A stretch of 62,367 nucleotides of DNA from JBDHXE01 sp035445085. Its GTDB lineage: Bacteria > Bacteroidota > Ignavibacteria > Kapaibacteriales > UBA2268. The DNA lies in contig DAOMQA010000014.1 in NCBI GenBank assembly GCA_035445085.1, positions 1 through 62,367 on the forward strand. Reading direction: 5' to 3'. The position numbers and the translations under genes were made by a program. The notes beneath the pieces are model-generated. The model worked only from the letters and a program-made list of their open reading frames with translations, had not been told where the DNA came from and searched no databases. Positions 48,974 to 57,862 of the stretch are shown piece after piece (the first letter of the stretch is position 1; each line of letters begins with the position of its first letter).

Positions 48974-49654
48974 TTAGGTAAGCTCAATTGTTTCGCCAAA
49001 ATTTAATTCACGAGCATTCTTTTTAATCATTTTACATTTATTTACAAACTCTTGCGGGTCTACCTTAATAACTGGGAATGTATTATAATGCATTGGAATA
49101 ACAAGCTCTGGATTCACAAAATCAACAGCTAAAACAGCATCATCTATACCCATTGTATAATTATCGCCAATAGGAGCCATCATACAATTAATCTTATTAA
49201 GCTCACCTATCAATTTCATATCAAGGAAAAGTCCTGTATCGCCGCAGTGATATATTGTTTTGCCGCCAACTGATATTACCACTCCAGCTGGTTCACCCAT
49301 ATACCTACCATCAGGAGTAGAAGAACCATGGTGCGCAATGGTAAATTTGAGCCTACCAAACGGGAAATTAAATGCTCCTCCTATATTCATAGTATGATTT
49401 TTTACTTTATATTCGTCTAAATATAAGCCTAATTCATACTGACAAATAACGGTTGCATCTGAATGCTTAGCAATGTCAATGGCGTCGCCAAGGTGGTCGC
49501 CATGTGCATGAGTAAGTACAATGTAATCTACTTTTAAGTCTTCTTTTTTTATAGGGGCATTATCATTGCCCATAATAAATGGATCTATAAGAATTTTAAA
49601 ATTACCATCATCTAAAATAAAGCAAGAATGACTTAGATATGTGATTTTTAACAT
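48974..49654 (-). CDS. UPF0173 metal-dependent hydrolase (metallo-beta-lactamase fold)
   Basis: A 226-residue cytosolic protein with the MBL fold. It shows YLSHSCFIL at the N-terminus, the metal motif LTHAHGDHLGDA (about residues 47-58), FTIAHHGSSTPDG (about 108), IYHCGDTGLF (about 134), APIGDNYTMG (about 160) and VIPMHYNTFP (about 185). Length and motifs match UPF0173. The substrate is not established for the family. It lies upstream of the sigma factor on the same strand and is divergent from the flagellar operon. Confidence 0.9.
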   Translation of the reverse strand: MLKITYLSHSCFILDDGNFKILIDPFIMGNDNAPIKKEDLKVDYIVLTHAHGDHLGDAIDIAKHSDATVICQYELGLYLDEYKVKNHTMNIGGAFNFPFGRLKFTIAHHGSSTPDGRYMGEPAGVVISVGGKTIYHCGDTGLFLDMKLIGELNKINCMMAPIGDNYTMGIDDAVLAVDFVNPELVIPMHYNTFPVIKVDPQEFVNKCKMIKKNARELNFGETIELT

Positions 49655-49898
49655 AATTACCTCAATATAATTAAATTAGAATACTAACAAAATTATCTTC
49701 TATAAAGAATATACGCCACAATTATTGGGTAAATTTAACCAATTCAACTAACATTGTGGACTATTAGACAGCAGAAATTGACCTTGTATTTATATAGTAT
49801 TTTGTAAACTCTTTATAATATAATGAGTAACTACGAAAGTGATTTTTGGCAAGGAATTTGGTATCTGTAAGGAAAATAATTTAATTTTGGGTATTGAA

Positions 49899-50327
49899 TT
49901 GTTAATAAGATATCATCTATTTAAAAATAGAATGCCGTTGATGAATAGTGCTTTAGATACTTACGCACTACGTCAGCAGACTATTTCAAAAAATATTGCG
50001 AATGTAAATTCTCCACATTATAGGCCTGAGTCTGTAAAGTTTGAGGAATTTTTTCACAAACAAGAGGCTGTACTATCTGGCAACCATACCGACACAAATC
50101 ATATTCCAGTCGGAGCCAACAACCCATCGTTTGCCGAAGGTGAAAAGATACCTCAAGAAGTACCAGCACCTCAAGTATATTTTTCGGGTGAAACTCACGT
50201 TGATATAGATAAGGCAATGTCTACTTTAGCCCAAAATCAGATTAGATATAGATTTGTATCTCAAATGGTAAATAGGTATTTCTCTGGAATGCAATCCGCA
50301 ATACAGGGGCAAAGCGTTGGTAGATAA
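49899..50327 (+). CDS. flgB: flagellar basal-body rod protein FlgB
   Basis: Proximal rod protein, exported by the flagellar type III system. The family pattern is LMNSALDTYALRQQTISKNIANVNSPHYRPESVKFEE near the N-terminus, and it ends with NQIRYRFVSQMVNRYFSGMQSAIQG. The start is uncertain: GTG 49839 gives 162 residues with an atypical head, while TTG 49899 gives 142 residues with a head the length of Bacillus FlgB. ATG 49932 and ATG 49941 are also in frame. I list TTG 49899. It is the first gene of the flagellar operon, with 184 bp or more separating it from the divergent hydrolase. Confidence 0.9.
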   Translation: MLIRYHLFKNRMPLMNSALDTYALRQQTISKNIANVNSPHYRPESVKFEEFFHKQEAVLSGNHTDTNHIPVGANNPSFAEGEKIPQEVPAPQVYFSGETHVDIDKAMSTLAQNQIRYRFVSQMVNRYFSGMQSAIQGQSVGR

Positions 50328-50390
50328 GTATTTATACTTATTTATTTAACAATAATTAATGTGATTTTTGTAAAAGGTAGGAGTTATATA

Positions 50391-50876
50391 ATGGCAGAGA
50401 ATATTTTTTCTTCATTTGATATTAGTGGACAAGGAATGTCGGTTCAACGAATGCGACTGTCAGCAGTTTCGCGTAATATTGCAAATGTCAATACTACTAA
50501 AAGTACTGATGGAAGACCATATCAAAGAGAAGTGGTTGTAGTTAGAGAAATTCCTAATAGTCCTTTTGATAATGAATTGAATCATTTAATCAATATGGAC
50601 AGGACTTCGCCAAATCATGCACCGACCACAAGCGACTATGACTATCCGCCAAACAATGATGTATTAACTGCAAAAACTGTCAGAGATAATACTCCACCAC
50701 GTTTAGTATACGACCCCAATCATCCCGATGCTAATAAAGATGGCTATGTAGAAATGCCTAACATTAACATTGTAACGGAGATGGTTGAGATGATAACAGC
50801 TCAACGTGCCTTTGAAGCTAATACAGGTGTAGTAGATTCAGCAAAGAATCTTGCACGATATTCTTTAGAAATATAG
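50391..50876 (+). CDS. flgC: flagellar basal-body rod protein FlgC
   Basis: A 161-residue rod component. It has the N-terminal rod motif (FDISGQGMSVQRMRLSAVSRNIANVNTTKS) and C-terminal rod motif (NINIVTEMVEMITAQRAFEANTGVVDSAKNLARYSLEI). TAGGAG at 50378-50383 places the start at ATG 50391; an earlier GTG at 50361 would bury this site. It lies 63 bp after flgB. Confidence 0.95.
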   Translation: MAENIFSSFDISGQGMSVQRMRLSAVSRNIANVNTTKSTDGRPYQREVVVVREIPNSPFDNELNHLINMDRTSPNHAPTTSDYDYPPNNDVLTAKTVRDNTPPRLVYDPNHPDANKDGYVEMPNINIVTEMVEMITAQRAFEANTGVVDSAKNLARYSLEI

Positions 50877-50889
50877 AACGGGAAAATTT

Positions 50890-51204
50890 ATGAGAATAGA
50901 TGGACTAAATGTTTATCATAAGTATGAACCTTTAAATAATAACAAGATTAGCGAGAAACTAGACCAAAGTTCTAAAACTAATGATATAGATAAAGCTACT
51001 ACTGATACAAATAATACTGTCAATAATAAATTTTTGAATGGTATTAATACAAATAAAATAATCACTAAACAAGAAAGACAGTATTTTAAGCAGATGTTTC
51101 CTGAGAGTAGCGAATTAATTGAAAAACATGTTCTCTTTAATAGAAACGCTAAAATTCAAAGTCCAGATCTACGAAAAGGACAATTAATTGATGGCACTAT
51201 ATAA
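50890..51204 (+). CDS. unknown 104-residue protein within the flagellar operon
   Basis: It lies between flgC and fliE, with GGGAAAA upstream of the ATG and gaps of 13 and 40 bp. The N-terminal 55 residues are polar and rich in Asn, Thr and Lys (NNNKISEKLDQSSKTNDIDKA). The C-terminal part looks folded or conserved: ITKQERQYFKQMFPESSELIEKHVLF, then a tail ending GQLIDGTI. There is no signal peptide or membrane segment. I do not recognise the family. The flgB-flgC-X-fliE position suggests a rod or MS-ring-proximal factor or export substrate, which is inference. Confidence 0.65.
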   Translation: MRIDGLNVYHKYEPLNNNKISEKLDQSSKTNDIDKATTDTNNTVNNKFLNGINTNKIITKQERQYFKQMFPESSELIEKHVLFNRNAKIQSPDLRKGQLIDGTI

Positions 51205-51244
51205 TAGTAAGTATAAATTAGCATTAACCTGAAAGGATTCAGCT

Positions 51245-51553
51245 ATGATTATTAATGAAATAAAACGAGATAACGACTTTTTACCTTTGGCTCAACAGAA
51301 AGCACACAGCCAAGCTCCCGATATTAGCAAAGGAGTAAAGTTTACTGATACAATCAATGAATTGATTAGCGATACTAATAATTTGCAGATAGAATCTTCT
51401 CAAATGACCGAAGCAATGATTAAAGGTGAACCCGTAGATATTCACGATGTAATGATTTCTGCACAAAAAGCCAAAACTTCTTTTCAATTATTAATGGAAT
51501 TGAGAAATAAAGGTTTGGATTTGTACCGTGAAGTATTACGTATGCAAATATAA
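51245..51553 (+). CDS. fliE: flagellar hook-basal body complex protein FliE
   Basis: A 102-residue rod-MS ring junction protein and export substrate. The second half is typical: SSQMTEAMIKGEPVDIHDVMISAQKAKTSFQLLMELRNKGLDLYREVLRMQI. AAAGGA upstream supports the ATG. It lies 14 bp before fliF. Confidence 0.93.
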   Translation: MIINEIKRDNDFLPLAQQKAHSQAPDISKGVKFTDTINELISDTNNLQIESSQMTEAMIKGEPVDIHDVMISAQKAKTSFQLLMELRNKGLDLYREVLRMQI

Positions 51554-51567
51554 GTTAGGATTGTACC

Positions 51568-53325
51568 ATGGCAGAAAATGATAATAAATATATAGCTAAA
51601 TCACGTGACTTTTTTGATAAATTAAATATTTACCAAAAGGTCTTGCTTTTAAGTATTCCAGTGGTAGTTTCACTTGCCATAGTGTTATTACTTCTAAATA
51701 TGAAATCTACCTCCTTAGAAACTTTATATTCAAACATAGAACAGCAAGAAGCAGCCAAGATTGTCGAGTATTTAAAAACAAATAATATCAAATATGAATT
51801 GTCGGATAATGGTTCTACAATTAAAGTTGAAAAAGATAGGGTATTAGATACACGTTTGAGTTTAGCACAAGAAGGCTTACCTTCGAGTGGTGTTTTAGGA
51901 TATGAGCTATTTGATAGAACAAATCTTGGTATGAGCGAATTTGTCCAAAAATTAAATTATAAGCGCGCTCTTGAAGGTGAACTAGCTAAAACTATTAATA
52001 CTTTGGAAGAAGTCAAAAATTCGCGTGTTCATTTAGTTATACCAGAAAAAACATTATTTGAGAAAGACCAGCAAAAACCTACGGCTTCAGTTACAATACA
52101 TTTACATAAAGATAAACATATTACTCCAAAAAGTATTTCAGGAATTCAAACTTTAGTTGCAAAGTCAGTTGAAGGTATGATACCAGAAGACGTATCTGTT
52201 ATTGACCATAAAGGCAAATTACTGTCTGATTCACCTATTGATATAAATTCTGTAGCAGGGCTAACTTCACAACAATTAGACCAGCAAAAGAAATTAGAGG
52301 ATTATTTAACTAATAAAGTACAATCATTACTAGATAATGTAATTGGTAGGGACAATTCTAGTTTAAGGGTTAATGCAGAGTTAGATTTTACAAAAATAGA
52401 GCAAACCAAAAAAGACTATGATCCTGATAGACAAGTAGTAAGAAGTGAGCAACAGATTGCAGAGTCTAACAAATCAACTGACTCACTAAGCTACCCAGCT
52501 GTTAGTATGGATAAACAAGAAACGAACGTAATCCAAAACTATGAAATAAGCGAAAATTTTGAGCATATTATACATAGTGTGGGCAATATTAAGCGCTTGT
52601 CGGTAGCAGCAATGATTAATGGAACTACTAAAGTTGTAGACTCTAATGGTGTTAAACAAATGGTATATGTACCTCGCACAGAAGATGAAGTAAATAAGCT
52701 AACAGAGATAATTAAAAATGCTGTAGGGTTTGATGTATTAAGAAAAGACCAAATTTCGGTCATTAATGTTCCATTTGATACTATAAATGATTTCGAATCT
52801 GTAGGCGAATTGAATAAGCCTGTATGGTACAATCAGCCAGATAATCAGAGACTATTCTTATTGATATTAGCTATTTTGATAGCAATATTTATGATGTACC
52901 GTATGATGCAGTCTAAACAATTAAAAGAGCGTGTTAGAATTGCTATGGAACTACCTCAAAATATCGAAATCAAAGAAGAAGAGGAAGAAGATTATGATGA
53001 CGATGAGCCATTAGAAGATTTAGACTTAGACCAAAGTGAACTATTACTATTACCAACAGAATTACCAGAACAACTATTATTAGAAGCAGACACTGAAAAT
53101 AAGGAACTTGAAGATAGACCCGAATTATTAGAAGACGTTACTTTAGATAAAAGAAGTTTAGCAGAAAAAGCCAGAGCAAAACTCGAAGAGTCTGAAAATA
53201 CGGAAATGACTGAAGATGCCCTCTTAAAATTGGAAATGAAAAACAGAGTGGAAGAATATATGGATGAGAAGCCAGAGATAGCTGTGAAGATTTTAAGGCT
53301 ATTTATGTCTGCCGATGCATCTTAA
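51568..53325 (+). CDS. fliF: flagellar M-ring protein FliF
   Basis: A 585-residue MS-ring protein in the inner membrane. The first transmembrane helix is at about 24-45 (VLLLSIPVVVSLAIVLLLL). The periplasmic ring-building domains include LDTRLSLAQEGLPSSGVLGYELFD and KRALEGELAKTINTLEEVKNSRVHLVIPE. The second helix is at about 430-447 (LFLLILAILIAIFMMYRMM). An unusually Leu/Glu-rich cytosolic stretch (about 470-540) leads to a C-terminal FliG-binding segment (MKNRVEEYMDEKPEIAVKILRLFM). Confidence 0.97.
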   Translation: MAENDNKYIAKSRDFFDKLNIYQKVLLLSIPVVVSLAIVLLLLNMKSTSLETLYSNIEQQEAAKIVEYLKTNNIKYELSDNGSTIKVEKDRVLDTRLSLAQEGLPSSGVLGYELFDRTNLGMSEFVQKLNYKRALEGELAKTINTLEEVKNSRVHLVIPEKTLFEKDQQKPTASVTIHLHKDKHITPKSISGIQTLVAKSVEGMIPEDVSVIDHKGKLLSDSPIDINSVAGLTSQQLDQQKKLEDYLTNKVQSLLDNVIGRDNSSLRVNAELDFTKIEQTKKDYDPDRQVVRSEQQIAESNKSTDSLSYPAVSMDKQETNVIQNYEISENFEHIIHSVGNIKRLSVAAMINGTTKVVDSNGVKQMVYVPRTEDEVNKLTEIIKNAVGFDVLRKDQISVINVPFDTINDFESVGELNKPVWYNQPDNQRLFLLILAILIAIFMMYRMMQSKQLKERVRIAMELPQNIEIKEEEEEDYDDDEPLEDLDLDQSELLLLPTELPEQLLLEADTENKELEDRPELLEDVTLDKRSLAEKARAKLEESENTEMTEDALLKLEMKNRVEEYMDEKPEIAVKILRLFMSADAS

Positions 53326-53375
53326 AAATAAATTCACTGATATTCGTGATATAAAAAAATATTATAGATAAAAAA

Positions 53376-54398
53376 ATGGCAAGAACTACATTATCAATAT
53401 CGGAATTAAATGGAAGACAAAAGGCAGCAGTTCTTTTGATGTCTATGGATGTAGACATAGCAGCCAAGATATTCAAAGAATTAGAAATGGCCGAGGTAGA
53501 AGCAATAGCTGTAGAAATTACTAACCTACGAGATTTGGCTCCAAGTGTGGTAGAAGATGTTATAGAAGAATTCTACCAAATGATGACCGCACAAAGTTAT
53601 ATGATTGAAGGTGGTTTGGAATATGCTCAATTATTATTAGAGAAAACTTATGGCATAGAAAGAGCCCGAGAAATAGTCGAAAAAATCAAGGTATTAACCA
53701 CAGTAAGGGGCTTTAATATCTTAAAGAAAAGCGACTCCGCTCAATTAGCTAGTTTTTTATCAAAAGAGCATTCTCAAACAATAGCTTTAATTTTATCCCA
53801 TTTAACGCCTGACCAAAGTGCGGACGTATTGTCTGAATTTAAAGATGATTTAAGGACAGACGTAATAATGAGGATAGCCACAATAGGTAAGGTTTCTCCG
53901 CAATTAGTGTCTGAGATTGAACATGTAGTAGATGAAATAGCAGAACAAACACTATCTCAAAATCTTGCTCAGGCTGGCGGCTCTCAATTAGTTGCGAACA
54001 TATTAAACAAAAGCAATAATGCTTTGGCTAAAGCTATGCTTGAAAATATTGAAGAAAAGAAACCAGATATGGCATTAGAAATCAAGAGATTAATGTTCTT
54101 GTTTGAAGATATTGTTCAAATTGACGATAAAGGTATCCAACGTATTCTTCGTGATGTAGATAAAAAAGACTTAGCACTTGCACTAAAAGTTGCAGATGAA
54201 AAAATACGTGCAAAGATATTCAAAAATATGTCGGAACGCGCCGCCGCAGTAGTAAAAGAAGAGTTAGAATATATGGGTCCAGTAAAGCTCAAAGAAGTGG
54301 AAGGCGCTCAAATGCGAATTGTAGATATAATCAAAGAATTAGAATCCAATGAGGAAATTTCTGTTGGTGGACGCGGAAAAGAAGATGTTTTCGTTTAA
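53376..54398 (+). CDS. fliG: flagellar motor switch protein FliG
   Basis: A 340-residue rotor protein that binds FliF and interacts with the stator. It begins LNGRQKAAVLLMSMDVDIAAKIFKELEM. The middle domain has SKEHSQTIALILSHLTPDQSADVLSEF (an EHPQ-like motif, here EHSQ). The C-terminal torque helix reads FLFEDIVQIDDKGIQRILRDVDKKDLALALKVADE with the usual charged residues. The start is ATG 53376 in an AT-rich context without a clear SD. Confidence 0.97.
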   Translation: MARTTLSISELNGRQKAAVLLMSMDVDIAAKIFKELEMAEVEAIAVEITNLRDLAPSVVEDVIEEFYQMMTAQSYMIEGGLEYAQLLLEKTYGIERAREIVEKIKVLTTVRGFNILKKSDSAQLASFLSKEHSQTIALILSHLTPDQSADVLSEFKDDLRTDVIMRIATIGKVSPQLVSEIEHVVDEIAEQTLSQNLAQAGGSQLVANILNKSNNALAKAMLENIEEKKPDMALEIKRLMFLFEDIVQIDDKGIQRILRDVDKKDLALALKVADEKIRAKIFKNMSERAAAVVKEELEYMGPVKLKEVEGAQMRIVDIIKELESNEEISVGGRGKEDVFV

Positions 54399-54416
54399 TC
54401 TTTATGGTTTATTATT

Positions 54417-55262
54417 ATGAGTGAAATAATATTAAGACTACCTAGAAGGCGCAACAAAGTCAAGATTATCAGCAACCCTGATAATCTTGAAACAATTATA
54501 AAAAGAAATGTAGTTCAAGAATTAGAAAGCAATGTAATACCCGAAGTTGAACTGGAGCCTCAAGATGAAATTAAAGTTGAATGCAAAGAAACTAAGACCC
54601 AATTTATTCATAAATTCATAATTAATGATAAGCAAGCCCCTGTTCAAATCGACTTAAGTAAACTGCCGAAACCAACCATATTAATTGAAGAAGCAAAGTT
54701 AGAAATTCAATCTGCATACGACCATGGATTTAAAGATGGGCAAGACGCCACCATAGCAATCTATGAGAACGAAATTCTGCATTTAAAAGATAGGATGTTG
54801 AGTATAGAGAATGTAATTGATGCCCTAAAACAAAGCTATATTAAAGAAATTAGAAAATTTGAAGACAAACTAATAAAAACCTCAATATTAGTAGCTGCTA
54901 CCATAATAGCCAAGGAAGTTCAAAGCGATAAGAATATTATTATCAACACTATAAAGCGAAGTTTAGATGAGCTTCAAGATGAAAAGATATTCCAAATTCA
55001 TATAAGCCCGAACGATTACGACACCTTATTAAAGATTAAATCTAAGTTATTTACTAACCAAGCTATGGCCAATAGTGTCGAACTCATAAGCGATAGCCAA
55101 ATTGATGAAGGCGGTGCATTGATATTTAGCTCCGCAGGTACAATTGATGCGAGGATTAATACTCAATTAAAAAAAATACAAGAAATATTAGTTCAATCTT
55201 TAGTTATTAGCGATGGGAACGATTTTTCTACGTTACAAAACGAATTGAACGAAGAGCAATAA
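54417..55262 (+). CDS. fliH: flagellar assembly protein FliH
   Basis: A 281-residue cytosolic protein that binds and regulates the FliI ATPase. It has an N-terminal variable region, then the GxxxG-rich helix (YDHGFKDGQDATIAIYENEI, about 100-120), a coiled-coil, and the V-ATPase-E-like C-terminal domain (LVAATIIAKEVQSDKNIIINTIKRSLDELQDEKIFQIHISPNDYDTLL). It overlaps fliI by one base (TAATG). Confidence 0.9.
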   Translation: MSEIILRLPRRRNKVKIISNPDNLETIIKRNVVQELESNVIPEVELEPQDEIKVECKETKTQFIHKFIINDKQAPVQIDLSKLPKPTILIEEAKLEIQSAYDHGFKDGQDATIAIYENEILHLKDRMLSIENVIDALKQSYIKEIRKFEDKLIKTSILVAATIIAKEVQSDKNIIINTIKRSLDELQDEKIFQIHISPNDYDTLLKIKSKLFTNQAMANSVELISDSQIDEGGALIFSSAGTIDARINTQLKKIQEILVQSLVISDGNDFSTLQNELNEEQ

Positions 55263-56623
55263 TGTCTAATATCGATAATTATAGTAATAGACTTCAACAC
55301 TTATTAAAGACCTCGAACTCTTTAGTGAAGTTAGGTCGCGTATCGAGAGTAATTGGTCTTGTGATAGAATCAGAAGGTCCAAAGTCATCTATTGGTGAAT
55401 TATGTAGCTTAAAAGACAAGTTTGGTAATGAAGTATGTAAATCAGAGATAGTAGGATTTAAAGAGAACAACCGCATTTTATCAATGGTCTTGGGCGATTT
55501 AAATAATATAATGCCGAATATGGAAATTGAGGCTTTAGGAAAATCACTTTCAATAAATGTGGGTAATGGATTATTAGGTAGAGTCTTAGACGGCTTAGGT
55601 AACCCAATTGATGATAAAGGGAGTATAGGTTTAACTATGCAAAGATCAATTTACTCCAATCCTCCTAATCCATTGCAACGGAAACGAATAAAGGAAGCTA
55701 TTTCTACTGGAGTAAAGACAATTGATGGTATGTTGAGCTTTGGGAAGGGGCAGAGAGTTGGTATATTTGCTGGCTCTGGTGTTGGGAAATCAACGCTATT
55801 AGGTATGATAGCACGAAATACCGAAGCCGATATAAATGTTATAGGATTAATTGGTGAACGTGGAAGAGAAGTTAAAGAATTCATTGAAAAAGATTTAGGC
55901 GAAGAAGGCTTAAGGCGTTCAATCGTAGTAGTTGCAACCAGCGATACCCCGCCATTAATGAGGGTAAAAGCAGCTTTGGTAACTACAACAATTGCTGAAT
56001 ACTTTAGGGACCAAGGATTAGATGTAATGATGATGATGGATTCTGCAACAAGGTTGGCAATGGCGCAGCGCGAAGTAGGGCTTACTATTGGTGAGCCTCC
56101 TACAACTAAGGGCTACACTCCGTCAGTCTTTTCTATGTTGCAAAAAACAATGGAGCGGGCAGGAACATCGGATATAGGTTCAATAACAGGCTTATATACA
56201 ATATTAGTTGAAGGGGACGATATGAATGAACCAATAGCAGACGCTGCACGTGGTATATTAGATGGGCATATTGTTTTGTCAAGAAAATTAGCAGCGTTAG
56301 GGCATTACCCAGCTATTGATGTTTTAGAAAGTATTAGTAGAGTTAGAAACGATATTATTAGCCAAGAACACAAGAGAGCCATTATGTCAGTTCAGGAGCT
56401 AATTGCTACTTACAAGAGCGCCGAGGATTTGATAAGCGTTGGGGCATACCAGCAAGGTATAAATCTCAAAACTGATAGAGCAGTTGCGTTTAATGATATT
56501 ATTAATGGATTTTTGAGACAGACAGTTGAAGAATCGTCTACTTTTGAGGAAACTGTGGCCGAACTAATTAATATTGCTGACACTAAAGATGCTAAGAATT
56601 ATAAAAGATTAACTATTAATTAA
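55262..56623 (+). CDS. fliI: flagellar export ATPase FliI
   Basis: A 453-residue type III export ATPase related to the F1 beta subunit. The Walker A loop is FAGSGVGKSTLLG (about residues 171-183), the Walker B is DVMMMMDSATRLAMAQREVG (about 256-275), and GERGREVKEFIEKDLG lies between. VEGDDMNEPIADAARGILDGHIVLSRKLAALGHYPAID is characteristic of FliI/YscN. The start ATG overlaps the fliH stop. Confidence 0.97.
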   Translation: MSNIDNYSNRLQHLLKTSNSLVKLGRVSRVIGLVIESEGPKSSIGELCSLKDKFGNEVCKSEIVGFKENNRILSMVLGDLNNIMPNMEIEALGKSLSINVGNGLLGRVLDGLGNPIDDKGSIGLTMQRSIYSNPPNPLQRKRIKEAISTGVKTIDGMLSFGKGQRVGIFAGSGVGKSTLLGMIARNTEADINVIGLIGERGREVKEFIEKDLGEEGLRRSIVVVATSDTPPLMRVKAALVTTTIAEYFRDQGLDVMMMMDSATRLAMAQREVGLTIGEPPTTKGYTPSVFSMLQKTMERAGTSDIGSITGLYTILVEGDDMNEPIADAARGILDGHIVLSRKLAALGHYPAIDVLESISRVRNDIISQEHKRAIMSVQELIATYKSAEDLISVGAYQQGINLKTDRAVAFNDIINGFLRQTVEESSTFEETVAELINIADTKDAKNYKRLTIN

Positions 56624-56631
56624 CATATGTT

Positions 56632-57075
56632 ATGGCAAAAAAGTTTAATTTTAGATTTGAAACAGTACTGAAGCTAAGAGCCGAAAAGGTTACTCAAGCG
56701 CAGGAATCATTAAATCAAGTAGTTAAGGTTAGAATTGAAAAAGAAAAGACTATTGAGGATTATAAGAACTATAAACTTCATATCAATAATACAGTTCTAA
56801 AAACTACAAAAGCATCAGATTTACAAAACAGTATACACCATAAACAGTATATTGAGAGCGAAATATTAAGGTTAGAAAAAGAAAAATTACAGATTATAGA
56901 AATTGAAAAGCTACGAAGAAATAAATTGACTGTTGCTATGAAAGATGAAAAGGTAATGGAAAAATTAAAAGATAAGAAAATCAATCAACATAATGAAGAC
57001 ATTAGATTAGAAGAAAGCAAATTCTTTGATGAAGTAGGTATTAATCAAACTCAAAGATTAAATAAGGAACAATGA
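56632..57075 (+). CDS. fliJ: flagellar export protein FliJ
   Basis: A 147-residue protein, nearly all coiled-coil. It begins FNFRFETVLKLRAEKVTQAQESLNQVVK, as in FliJ/YscO-type export chaperone stalks that connect FliI to the export gate. It overlaps the next gene by ATGA. Confidence 0.85.
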   Translation: MAKKFNFRFETVLKLRAEKVTQAQESLNQVVKVRIEKEKTIEDYKNYKLHINNTVLKTTKASDLQNSIHHKQYIESEILRLEKEKLQIIEIEKLRRNKLTVAMKDEKVMEKLKDKKINQHNEDIRLEESKFFDEVGINQTQRLNKEQ

Positions 57076-57800
57076 TGGATAAAAAGCAAATTACAATAAT
57101 TATCATAATATTATCAGTATTATTTGTGGTAATATTTGGAGGATTATTGGGTGTGTACTTTATTAACCCATCACTTATTGGATTAGCACCAAAAAATCTG
57201 TTAGCGAAAGATACTGTTAAGAAAGCTGTAGTATCGAAAATAATTAAGGATAAAATCCCCGTAAACCCATCAATAGTAATATCTATGGAAAGAGCATTAG
57301 AGATAGATAACATTGAGAAACAAAGATATTTATTAGATTCTGTCAATAAGGATATAAAACAAAAGTTTGCAATCTTACAAGACTCTATAAACCTATTAAC
57401 TACCAACAAACGTAAAGTTACTGATACAATATCAAAGGTAAATTTAAAGTATCAGAATGTAGTAAAAGAAAATCAAAGAGTGATAGATTCTTTAGATAAA
57501 ATCCTTAGTAATTATAATAGCGACAAGCAAAGGCTAGCTCTATTAGAAAATAGAGTAAAATCTCAAGAAGAATTTATTAGCAAACACCAAGATAGTTTAG
57601 AAGCAAAAAATTTTGCCGATTTTGCTAAAATGTATAATAGTGTAGCTCCTGCAGACGTGGCACGGATATTGGAGCAAATAGACGAGCGCGATGCAGCAAG
57701 GATATTGAAATTGATGCAAAGCCGTAAAGCTAGCAAGGTATTAGAAGCAATGCCTTCAGAAAAATCAGCCGCAATATTATTATTGGGGGCTGTAAAATAA
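57072..57800 (+). CDS. MotE-like flagellar chaperone
   Basis: A 242-residue single-pass membrane protein. The N-terminal helix (ITIIIIILSVLFVVIFGGLLGVYF, about 6-30) is followed by a coiled-coil of about 120 residues. The C-terminal MgtE-N-like module reads FADFAKMYNSVAPADVARILEQIDERDAARILKLMQSRKASKVLEAMPSEKSAAIL. This is the MotE family, whose members chaperone or stabilise the stator protein MotC or assist flagellar assembly. No mot genes are in the window. It overlaps fliJ by 4 bp. Either of two consecutive ATGs could start it. Confidence 0.8.
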   Translation: MMDKKQITIIIIILSVLFVVIFGGLLGVYFINPSLIGLAPKNLLAKDTVKKAVVSKIIKDKIPVNPSIVISMERALEIDNIEKQRYLLDSVNKDIKQKFAILQDSINLLTTNKRKVTDTISKVNLKYQNVVKENQRVIDSLDKILSNYNSDKQRLALLENRVKSQEEFISKHQDSLEAKNFADFAKMYNSVAPADVARILEQIDERDAARILKLMQSRKASKVLEAMPSEKSAAILLLGAVK

Positions 57801-57862
57801 GGTAAGCATGGATGCTTATATTTAAACAATGGTTAATATTAACAAATTTGCAAGGATGCAAC

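Noticed and set aside
49847..49863. Sigma-54-like promoter (TGGCAAGGAATTTGGTA) ahead of flgB
   Set aside because: The -24 GG is present, but the essential -12 GC reads GG, and no sigma-54 regulator is in view. It overlaps the longest possible flgB frame. Kept only as a weak argument against GTG 49839 as the start.
57041..57829. Several open frames antisense to the MotE-like gene
   Set aside because: All overlap well-supported plus-strand flagellar genes, and their composition is what reverse reading of AT-rich coding DNA gives.
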